Positions 48,728-59,778 of a stretch of DNA of 64,000 bases are shown here, in pieces. The stretch covers positions 13,853,660 through 13,917,659 of the forward strand of contig JANAVB010023996.1 of assembly GCA_029216955.1 (NCBI GenBank). Direction: 5' to 3'. A program made the position numbers and the translations under genes. The stretch comes from Iris pallida. Taxonomy: Eukaryota > Streptophyta > Magnoliopsida > Asparagales > Iridaceae. Numbering within the stretch: the stretch's first letter is position 1; every line of letters begins with the position of its first letter. The notes beneath the pieces are model-generated. The model was not told where the DNA came from, did not search any database, and was given only the letters and a program-made list of their open reading frames with translations.

Positions 48728-48969
48728 TGTAAACCCCCTAAATATTTAATAAAATTTTAAACCTTTTTATATAATTGTTTATATTGATGCTGTGGTATAT
48801 TCTATCTAGGGGTAGTTAGAAATTATTTATATGATATAATGTTTACAAATTGGTGGAAATATACTCAATTGAGTATTTAGTGAGTTTAGAAAATATATAA
48901 AAAAATTTATATAAATTTTTAGGTGCCTTGATATACATATAGGTGCAGAGATACTTAGATTATATGTGA

Positions 48970-49010
<41 letters not shown>

Positions 49011-49838
49011 GTATATAGTAAAAAAAAAAATATATATTTATATAATGTATATAGTAAAAATTTATAAACAAAATAAGCCCAGCCCATACGTGAGATGAGT
49101 CCATCTCACGAGATGGACACCCCAGGCTCACCCGCAAGCCCCCCCTCCAAACTTGCTCGAGTAGGAAACCTAATCCTATTAGCATATGGACACAGCCATA
49201 TATTTACTAGCGGCCATGACTCGAAGAGAAACCCTAGCCCCTCCACAACCAGACTTCGAGCAGAGCTTTGGAGGAACCCCAACTACCTAGGTGACCCATG
49301 TCGTCCGCCTGAACCAGCCACCCACCGTCAGAGTTGCCCGCGGTTGACGGAAGACTTGTCGGGACAAGAAAGGCTTGTCCGAAGTTGCTTCCAGGTACCA
49401 ATTTTTTGAGACTAAATTCTTTCTTGTTTCTCAAAAGATTTTTGATCCATCGCTTCCTGTGTAGAGACTACATAACCCTCTCAAAACCCCTTCGATTCGA
49501 ATTTCGTAAAACCTAGTAGATCACTCAAGAATTCAAGGCAAAGTTGGAGAAAAACTATTTTCTGGAACAGTTAAAAACTATCGCAAAATACTGACTTGGA
49601 AGCCAATTTTTGACCCGTATATTAGAGTTTTTGAAAAACTAATTTTACATAGTCCAAGACAAAATATACGAGATTAAAATGCACCTGTTAGAATTACTTT
49701 TCAGTTATTATTCAAGAAATTATCTGTTGTTAAAAATCCAAGAAAAACTGCTTTAAAAACTGCAGAAATTAGAAAACTTATAAAATCATCCCGATATGGC
49801 ATGCGTCCCGACAAACCGGGCAACGTGGTCGCAAACTC
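48728..49838 (+). repeat. E1 5' LTR, first part (right copy)
   Basis: It begins TGTAAACCCCCT. It has a (TA)n run at about 48969-49008 and a GC-richer leader from about 49080. It breaks at 49838, where N1 is inserted, and resumes at 57807. The flanks on either side of N1 join into the sequence found uninterrupted (complemented) in the E2 LTR near 8325-8360, which proves the insertion. Rejoined length is about 2.87 kb. Confidence 0.85.
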
Positions 49839-52800
49839 TGTCACGACCCGTCCCGCTTTTTGGGATACGAGTACGTGGCCAACGCGGTAGTACGCTGTCT
49901 ATACTCCAATATAAGTCTCAAATACAACAAAATTTATCTGTTTGCTCCCTCACAACAATTATTTAAATTACAATTTCAATAATACATTCAAAATACATCC
50001 AAATAATATTCGGAACAACCCGCTAAACATTTAATTCAAAACTCACTATTCTACCTAGAATCTATGGTTGGCCTCCAAGATACCTCTAACTCCACCCGAA
50101 GGAACCCAAAGCAAGAGAGCAAGTCATCAAGGATAGCCATCAAGAATCTGTCAACTAAAAAAATGGTTATCCAGTCAGCATTGGAACAAGTACAAGTCTA
50201 TCCAACATAATACAAATACAATATAAAGCAATATAACACTAAACATGGAAACAATGATCAATAGAAAAGACGAACAATATGAACAAGAAAATATGCAATA
50301 TGATAAACGACATAAGAAGGTAGCGAGAATGAAAAGACAAAGAGACTCATATAAACCATAATAGTGCACGTGTCATAAGAAGTACAACGTTCCTACATAT
50401 GGACAGCTTGGACGAACGATGAGGTTATATGGCCCGCCCCCGTAAACGGAAGATTTGCCAACAATACAATCTGGGCTTTATCCACGTGCCTAATAATTGT
50501 ACCCCTCTAATATACATAACTCGCAATCATGAAAACACGGTCACGAGAACGATCACGATAACAATGAGAAAACATGAACATTAGTCAATCACTCTATCTC
50601 GTGTGTGTAAACTGTCAAGACACAAAAAATAGCATGCATAGATAAAATACTATAATATAAAGTAAATGTACATGAAAGCGTCAACAAGTACTTGCCTCGG
50701 TTTGATTTAGAGTTGACTGGCGCGATATGATCATGTCGGCACAAAAATAGTCTCAGAAGTCAAAACCACGCAAGATGATCTCAGTTGATGGGATGGACCG
50801 TGTCATTGAGTACAGAGTAGTCAAATTGGCTAGGGATAATATAGGGAGGTCCAAGATTTGCAAGGAGATTAGGAAACATTGGACTGGTCACGGCCGAAAA
50901 TAATTTATTCGAAAAAGAAAACCATTTTGAAAAAGTATTTCTTATTTCGTAAATATATAAATAATACTTTAAAAACTTTATTTTATTAGTTAAAATATTT
51001 AGATAAATACTTAAAATATAGAGAATCATTTTAGAGTTAAACCTTTAGTGGTCAAACTAAAAGCTATATTTAAGATACCACGGAATAATATATGTAGGCT
51101 TTAAAACATAATTTGAATATAAATATAGGACTAAGTCTAATACAATATTTTGTCAAGAATATAATTAAGAGAAAATTATTTATTTTACTCTATCTTATCA
51201 ATAACGTTTTAGATAGATATTTAAAAATAAAGGAAAACATGTTTTTAGATCAAACTATAATTTAGAAAATCCAACAAAATATTTGTAGGTCAAAGTCATA
51301 TATTAAAAATACCATAAAATAATAAAATATTTTACGTTTCAAAATCCAATTTTAAAAGAATAGATACAAGACCAAAGTCCATATAACATATATTTTATTA
51401 CAAGATAAGTTTTTCATGAAATTATTGTATATATATTTATTTGATAACAAAATTACTACTTATAATATATATCTATTTACATGTATACATATTAGTATGA
51501 GACATTAGTAATAAAATAATAATACTATAATAGAAAAGGAAAGAAAACTCAACAGCATCAGTGTTGTTTCTAAAGGGGGAAAAAGTGTGTTAAAGAAGAT
51601 AGAAGATCAAGAGAGAGGGAGATCGAGCGACAGAGAAGGAACAAGAAAAAGGAGACAGGAAGAACGAGAGCCGCGGGAGAGAGAGCCATGGAGGGAAAGG
51701 AACGAGAGGAAGGAAAAGTGGGAGAACATCAGATGCGCGGCCGGGGACGGAGCTCTGTTGGTGATGGGCGGCCCAATCGGCGGCCACGCGGGAAGATCAG
51801 AGCAAGAGGAGATCGGGAGAGTGGTCGAGCGGCGGGGGTTCCACTGGAGGCTCCGGCGCTTGAAGGTGGTCTGGTGCGCGACGAGGGAATGCTTGCACAT
51901 GGTGAGAGGACGAGAGCGAGACTGGAAGCTTGCACGCAGAACGATAGGGGTTGCCGCTGCTGAACCTATGTCGGCGGAGGCTCGTGCATGCACGGGCGGA
52001 GCGCATCCCGGAGGTAGACTCGGCGACTAGGATACTTGGATGGACGAGCGGGGTTGTCGGCGGGAGCGGTGGTGGTGGGTTGGTTTTAGGGTTTTCTTTT
52101 TTTCTTTTTCTGGTGGTATTATATGGTGGTGGAGACGATGATGGCCGGAGGAAAAGGGTGCGGTGGTGGCAATGATGTTTCGAGGCCGGAGTTGGCCAGC
52201 GTTGGCAACCGAGGTGAGGGTGAAGACTATGCGAGGGACAGTCGCCGGGCGATGGCGAGGAAAGAGGGACGCGTGCGCCTGTGGCCGGCCAGAAGCTCGG
52301 CCACGGTTGGCGTTGAGCTTGGGAGGGCGCGGAGGATGGCTGCGATGTCGAGGAGTCGGGTGTGTAGTTGGGGCAAATTCCGTGGAGGTGTTGCGACAGT
52401 GAGGCTGTCCCTGGCCGGGGACAGGGCAGCCGTTGTGTTGCGGCCATTGAATAGAGATTAGGATTTGGTATTAGGGATATGTGTCGGGGATGCTCGGCGT
52501 GTGACGAAAATGTGTCCTGCGAGACACAGGATATGGGTCGAGGCTGTGTCCGGTATGTGGACACGAAGAAGGTGAAATGTAAATATAATGGAAAAAAAAT
52601 GGAAAGGGCTATGGACACCGACACGGTACACGCACGATGATAGTCATGGTGGTTGTGGAATTTGTGAGAAACAAAGGAAGCCTCTCTTTATATAGGGTGA
52701 AGGATTCCTAATAAGGAAATGATTAGGAATCCTTTTGGATTAAATCTTTTCATATATTTAAATCCATTAGATTTAAATTGACCTAATCTTAACCCATATA

Positions 52801-53295
52801 CCAAAATAATTTACAATTACTATATAATTTTTAACATACTTTTATAAATTCAAATTTTAAAATAACTAATATTAATAAATCAAATAATTACAATATAGAT
52901 TAAAATTAAAATTAAAGTGATCAATTCAAGTATTGATCATAATAAGAAAAATACTAAAAATAGGTTTTTCATAAATACAACACTTTTCTAATATAGAAAT
53001 TGATTTTTGATAAAAAAAAACAATAGTTTAAAATTAAAGACCAAAACAAATTTATTTTAATATTTGTTTACGATAAAAATTCTAATTAATAATTAATCAC
53101 TAAAATAATACAGATATATTTTATAACTCAAAAATCTAATTTGAAAATATAATTGGTAGACCTTTTTGTCATTCGAAAATTATATACATTCTCCTTCGTA
53201 AATAAGTTAAATGCAAAAATTATTCTTAAAGGAAAAATATTTAAAAAACAATTAAAATAAATAATTATTTTTAAATTTCGAGAATGAGGGTTACA
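49839..53295 (-). repeat. N1 3' LTR (3.46 kb)
   Basis: The plus strand starts TGTCACGACCCG and ends GAGGGTTACA. TATA on the minus strand is at 52687-52695 and the GC-rich island at about 51590-52450. A 275-codon minus frame in the island (52624-51797) lies in transcript sense but is interrupted in the sister LTR, so it is not called a gene. Confidence 0.9.
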
Positions 53296-54341
53296 AAGCT
53301 ACCCACCTTTGAAATAAATTCGTCCTCGAATTTAAAAATATCTAGCATATACATGAAAAGTATCCGTAAATTATCAAAATAAGAAAGTAGAAATCATTAG
53401 ATGAAAAATAACAACAAAAATATTTTGAAATTAGAAAGATCGATCTAATCATTGGTCAAGGATGGATGGATAGGATAGGAATAAAATATACGAGAACTTA
53501 GGTTTGGTCTGAAATTCTAGAAGATATTTAGGGTAGGAGTAGACAATGTAAGAAAAATGGTCAAATTTAGATAGCTAGAAAAAACTACGAATAAGGAATA
53601 GAGTTAGAGGAGTTTGGCCTACATAATATCCCATCCATGTCTTTACATATTTCCTTGGTCAACATATGAATTCCTCGATTATATAAATCGTATATCCTAC
53701 AAATTTATTTCAAATATCCTCAACTTCCATTAGTCAATCTAAATAGATAAGGATAATTCAATACTAATGTTTCATATCTTACTCTTTAAAATTGAATTCC
53801 AATTTTTTTTTACTATTCCTTCATCTCCTCAATATCTAAAATTTAGTATACCCTCAAATTTTTATAACAATTTTCTAAATCATTCTCTTTCACAAATTTC
53901 AACCTTATCAACGAATTTATCAATTTACATAAAATTCCAACTTCAAAGCATCAAAACTTAACAGTCTAACATTCAACAATCAATTAATCTCAAAATCAAA
54001 AATCTACCAATCTTTGTTCATACCATCATATGTAAACATAATATTAAATTCTTATACATAATTTCCTTAAATATGAAAATTCTTTTCCAACCTCAATTTC
54101 AATGTTTATACCTAATTTAATCCCATAGCCTATGAAGGAACCTTAACTACCCACATAGTCAAATTAGATAAGGGTTTTCCTATTATTCCTAGTCCTAATC
54201 ATTCTTCTAAAAGTCAAATCAATCCAAATTGTGAATGAGCATTCTTAATCACAGGCTCGCAGTAGTACGAAAAATATAGATACTACCACGAGTTTGCACA
54301 TTTTTTGCGAAAATGGACCTGTATAGGCAACCATAAAAACT
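53296..54341 (-). mobile_element. N1 interior, non-coding
   Basis: AT-rich with no coding similarity. The polypurine tract (in sense TTTCAAAGGTGGGTAGCTT) lies against the left LTR, and AAATTCGTCCTCGAATTT is at 53316-53333. At the other end are the block TGGTTGCCTATACAGGTC (minus strand, 54316-54333) and GTACTACTGCGAGCCTG (minus, 54252-54268). Confidence 0.85.
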
Positions 54342-57300
54342 TGTCACGACCCGCTCCCCTTTTTTGGGATACGAATACGTGGCCAAGTCCAGCCTACACC
54401 GCAGCATCGGCAGTAGTACGCTGTTTATACTCCAATATAAGTCTCAAATACAACAAAATTTATCTATTTGCTCATTCACAATAATTATTTAAATTACAAT
54501 TTCAATAATACGTTCAAAATACATCCAAATAATATTTGGAACAACCCGCTAAACATTTAATTCAAAACTCACTATTCTACCTAGAATCTATGGTTGGCCT
54601 CCAAGATACCTCTAACTCTACCTGAAGGAACCCAAAGCAAGAAAGCAAGTCATCAAGAATCTATCAATTGGAAAAATGATTATCCAGTCAGGATTGGAAC
54701 AAGTACAAGTCTAGCCAACATTCAATATAACACTAAACATGGAAACAATGATCAATGGAAAACACGAACAATATGAACAAGGAAATATGCAATATGGTAA
54801 ACGACATAAGAAGGTAGCGAGAATGAAAAGACAAAGAAACTCATATAAACCATAATAGTGAACGTGTCATGAGAAGTACAACGTTCCTACACATGGACGG
54901 CTTAGACGAATGATGAGGTTATAAGGCCCGCCCCCGTAAACGGAAGAGTTGCCAACAATACAATCTGGGCTTTGTCCACGTGGCTAATAATTGTACCCAT
55001 CAAATATACATACCTCGCAATCATGAAAATACGGTCACGAGAATAATCACGATAACAATGAGAAAATATGAACATTAGTCAATCACTCGATCTCGTGTGT
55101 GTAAACTGTCAAGACACGAAAAAATAGCATGCATAGATAAAAATACTACAATATAAAGTAAATGCACATGAAAGCGTAAACAAGTACTTATCTCGGTTTG
55201 ATTTGGAGTTGACTGGCGCGCTATGATCATGTCGGCATAAAAAATAGTCTCAGAAGTCAAAACTACGCAAGATGATCTCAGTTGATGGGATGGACCGTGT
55301 CATTGAATACAGAGTAGTCAAATTGGCTAGGGATAATATAGGGAGGTCCAAGATTTGCAAGGAGATTAGGAAACATTGGACTGGTCACGGCCGAAAATAA
55401 TTTAATCGAAAAAGAAAACCAATTAAAAAAAGTATTTCTAATTTCAAAAATATATAAATAATACTTTAAAAACTTTATTTATTAGTTAAAATAATTTAGA
55501 TAAATACTTAAAATATAGAGAATCATTTTAGAGTTAAACCTTTAATGGTCAAACTAAAAGCTATATTTAAGATACCATAGAATAATATATGTAGGCTTCA
55601 AAACATATTTTGAATATAAATATAGGACTAAGTCTAATACAATATTTTGTCAAGAATATAATTAAGAGGAAATTATTTAATATTTAATTATTTTTGAAAA
55701 CTCTATCTTATCAATAACGTTTTAGATAGATATTTGAAAATATAGGAAAACATGTTTTTAGATCAAACTATAATTTAGAAAATCAAAAAAATATTTGTAG
55801 GTCAAAGTCATATATTAAAAATACCATAAAATAATAAAATATTTTATGTTTTGAAATTTAATTTTAAAAGAATAGATATAGGACCAAAGCCCATATAACA
55901 TATATTTTATTACAAGATAAGTTTTTCAGGAAATTATTGTATATATATTTATTTGATAACAAAATTACTACTTATAACAATATATATCTATTTACATGTA
56001 TACATATTAATACGAGACATTAGTAATAAAATAATAATACTATAATAGAAAAGGAAAGAAAACTCGACAACATCAGTGTTGTTTCTAAAGAGGAAAAAGT
56101 GTGTTAAAGAAGAAAGAAGATCAAGAGAGAGGGGGATCGAGCGATAGAGAAGGAACAAGAAAAAGGAGATAGGTACATCGAGAGCCGTGGGAGAGAGTGC
56201 CATGGAGGAAAAGGAACGAAAGGAAGGAGAAGTGGGAGAACAATAGACGCACGGCCGGGGTCGGAGCTCTGTTGGTGGTGGATGGCCAAGTCGGCGGCCA
56301 CACGGGAAGATCAGAGCAAGAGAAGAGCAGGAGCATAGTCGAGCAGTTGGGGTTCCACCGGAGGCTCCGACGCTCGAAGGTGGTCTGGCGCACGGCGAGG
56401 GAACGGATGCGCGCGGTGAGAGGACGAGAGCGAGACTGGAAGCTTGCGTACAGAACGATGGGGGTCGCCGACACTGAACCTAGGTCGGCGGAGGCTCGTG
56501 CATGTGCGGGCGGAGCGCATCCTAGAGGTGGACTCGGAGGCTAGGGCACTGGGATGGACGAGCGGGGTTGTCGGCGGGGGCGGTGGAGGTGGGTTGGTTT
56601 TAGGGTTTTTTTCTTTTCTTTTTCTGGTGGTGTTATATAGTGGTGGAGACGATGATGGCCAGAGGAAAAGGGTGCGGTGGCGGCGATGATGTATTGAGGC
56701 TGAAGTTGGCCAGGATTGGCGACCGAGGTGAGGGTGACGACTATACGAGGGACAGCTGCCGGGCAGTGGCGAGGAAAGGGGGATGCGTGTGCCTGTGGCC
56801 GGCCAGAAGCTCGACCACGACTGGTACGATAAACTTAGAAGGGCGCGGACGATAGCTACGATGTAAAAGAGTTGGGTGTGTGGCTGAGGCGAATTCCGGG
56901 AAGGTATTACGGCGGTGAGGCTGTCCCTGGCTGGGGACAGGGCAGCCGTTGTGTTGCGGCCATTGAATAGAGATTCTGATTTGGATTAGGGATATGTGTC
57001 GGGGATGCTCGGCGTGTGACAAAAATGTGTCCTGCGAGACACAGGATATGGGTCGAGGCCGTGTTCGATATGTGGACACGAAGAAGGTGAAATATAAATG
57101 TAATAGAAAAAGAATGGAAAGGGCTATGGACACCGATACGGTACATGCACGATGGTGATTATGGTGGTTGTAGAATTTGTGAGAAAACAAAGGAAGCCTC
57201 CATTTATATAGGGTGAAGGATTCCTAATAAGGAAATGATTAAGAATTCTTTTGGATTAAATCTCTTCATATATTTAAATCTATTAGATTTAAATTGACCT

Positions 57301-57806
57301 AATCTTAACCCATATACCATAATAATTTACAATTACTATATAATTTTTAACATACTTTATAAATTCAAATTTTAAAATAACTAATACTAATAAATCAAAT
57401 AATTACCATAGAGATTTATATTAAAATTAAAGTGATCAATTCAAGTACTGATCATAATAGGAAAAAAAACTAAAAATAGGTTTTTCATAAATACAACACT
57501 TTTCTAATATATAAATTAATTTTTGATCAAAAACAATAATTTAAAATTCAAGACCGAAACAAATTTATTCTAATATTTGTTTACGATAAAAATTCCAATT
57601 AATAATTAATCACTAAAATAATACAGATATATTTTATAACTCAAGAATCTAATTTGAAAATATAATTGGTAGACCTTTTTGTCATTCGAAATTATATACA
57701 ATCTCCTTCGTAAATAAGTTAAATACAAAAATTATTCTCAAAGGAAAAATATTTAAAACAATGAAAATAAATATATTTTTTTGAAATTTCGGGAATGAGG
57801 GTTACA
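54342..57806 (-). repeat. N1 5' LTR (3.47 kb)
   Basis: Starts TGTCACGACCCG and ends GAGGGTTACA on the plus strand. TATA on the minus strand is at 57203-57211 and the GC island at about 56100-56980. From 55012 onward it is duplicated at 1-2769. Confidence 0.9.
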
Positions 57807-59571
57807 AACTATACAAATCAAAAGGTGCGTATGGATGTTGCCGACGTATGGGAACTGACATAACTCGATTTCGTTGCGTGTGCACGACGAAATCAGTACG
57901 TATCCGTCAAGATACCCCCGTATCGACCTTTTGTAAACTAGGTCGTAACTTCGTTTACAGTCGCCGGTTCGAGACAAAACTTGTACCAACAGGACCGTAT
58001 CAAAATTTTGGTCCTGTGTTCCAAGTTTGGTCCGATTCTGAGAAGGTCGACCGGAACGCCTATTTGGCGGGCCCGCGACCCGTTATAACGGACGAAATTG
58101 TAAACGGTCCGCCAGAATCCAACTTTAGACATACAGTTGGGTTTGCCTCCTCAAACCAGACCCAAAGACATGTAGTTTGACAACTTTAGAGGCCATAGAC
58201 ATTGACACATATTTTGGTGTAAAACGGGTCCAACGGCGGACATCGTTTTGATCCAAAATTATGATTTTGCCCCTGTTCCACAATTGGACTTTTGGACAGG
58301 CATTTCCTAGACATGTCTTTTATACCGAGAACGTTCTTGATGTTTGTTTCAGCATTCGAAGACGTTCATGGATTTAACTTTTCATTGCTGACGTGATTGA
58401 CTGTTGGAGTTGCCATTCCCGTACCACCAGGCAAGATACCTTGCCACCTTACACTGTGATTTACTTATTCTTATTTTTCAGTTATTTATATTTAGCATTT
58501 CTTATCTATTGTTAGTATTATATCACTGTGCGTCCAAGTCACACTTGGGTGCAAGCGACTCCATCGGTCGTTTTACTACTTTTGGTTTTATTCTCTTGCA
58601 TTGACTTAGCCTAGTGACCACCCAGTTATGATGAGGTATTGGTATACCTCATACGACCTTGACACATGATCATCATGAGTTGTGAGTCACATGTAGGATA
58701 CGTACTCGCGTAGTCGGCTGGCCTCCGATACTAATGAGACGTACGACGGTTAGGAGTTACTGCCAATAGAATTGCATGCTAGTGGACTTTGCAGTTACTA
58801 GAGGTTCCTATGGAACATGGATGTGACCCTACTAGGCACTGGGTGGAGAGGATAGTTCCTTAATGTATGGGCCACGTATGCACTTTCCCATTCCTGATCC
58901 TGCTGGCCTTTGATATTCGATGAATGTTATCCTTTGAGGTCCCTGGTATCCTAGTGGGACCACACCTGAGTTTTCTGCAGCCAGAGTGCCCATGCGTTAA
59001 AGGTTTGTTCTTAACTGTATTATTACTGTAGAACTGGTAGGCACCCTATTGCATACATTCCTTTCTTTTCTATTATATATATCACAGTTTATATGGCATG
59101 TCTTGTATCTTGTTACGTCCCTCTGAGGACCTGGTTATCTCTCCATGATTAGACGAATTCCTGCAGGTGTACGGAGCGGCATTGGATCCATCCTACATTG
59201 ACGACGAGGCATCTCCCACTGATTTCTAGCTTATTGATTCTTTAAGATATTTTAGTGGATATTTTTACATATTTTTTCTTTCTATTTTACGGAGGTTGGA
59301 CTCCGATCATTGTGACTATTTTTTTTATAGCTGTTTGGAGTGGGTATGTCCACCCAGCTATCTCTTTGATTCACTTATTTATTCTGGATTCTTGTATCTT
59401 CTATGCTGAGTTATGATAAGATGTAGTTTGGTTATATTCTGGCCCGTAATTATTATTATTTACAGCTTATGTACGTATACGAAGATTTCATATATTGGAG
59501 TATTCTTCGTATATGTACAGCTGGCATGTCTACGTGCTCGGTCCTAAGTATTTTGGGATTGGGGCGTTACA
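57807..59571 (+). repeat. E1 5' LTR, second part (right copy)
   Basis: Continues the LTR broken at 49838 and ends GGGGCGTTACA at 59571. No gene is seen. Confidence 0.88.
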
Positions 59572-59579
59572 TGTTTTTG

Positions 59580-59639
59580 TGGTAGCCCATGCAGGTCAAA
59601 AAATATTGTTGGATTACATGACTGTACCCAACAAGCCTG
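59580..59639 (+). other. E1 primer-like block and leader motif
   Basis: TGGTAGCCCATGCAGGTC is at 59580-59597, 8 bases after the LTR. GTAC-N7-GCCTG is at 59624-59639, 53 bases after the LTR. Confidence 0.6.
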
Positions 59640-59778
59640 CATATAGGAATAGGAATAGTATCTCATCCAGAACTACTACCTCCTTTGACCTCCAAGCTTT
59701 TCAAATCTCCTTTGACTACTTGAATTACCTCATATCTAACCTTTCCTAATATCATCCTACTTTCTTCGTGCCAACAAT

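Larger units (their letters stand above)
49839..57806 (-). mobile_element. N1, complete non-autonomous LTR retrotransposon with a 1.05-kb interior
   Basis: N1 is 7,968 bases: LTR 49839-53295, interior 53296-54341, LTR 54342-57806. In element sense the LTRs run TGTAACCCTCATT...GGGTCGTGACA. The interior has a primer-like block (54316-54333), leader motif (54252-54268), pre-tract palindrome (53316-53333) and polypurine tract, but no coding. Flanking bases are AACTC (49834-49838) and AACTA (57807-57811), a target duplication with one mismatch. The two LTRs differ more than those of N2 or E5, so N1 looks older. It sits in the E1 LTR. Confidence 0.9.

Noticed and set aside
51797..52624. 275-codon minus-strand frame, Pro/Ser-rich
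   Set aside because: It lies in the GC-rich island of the N1 LTR. The sister LTR and the left copy break it, and no domain is recognised.
53767..53961. 64-codon frame in N1 interior
   Set aside because: AT-rich chance frame on the strand opposite to the element, with no motif.
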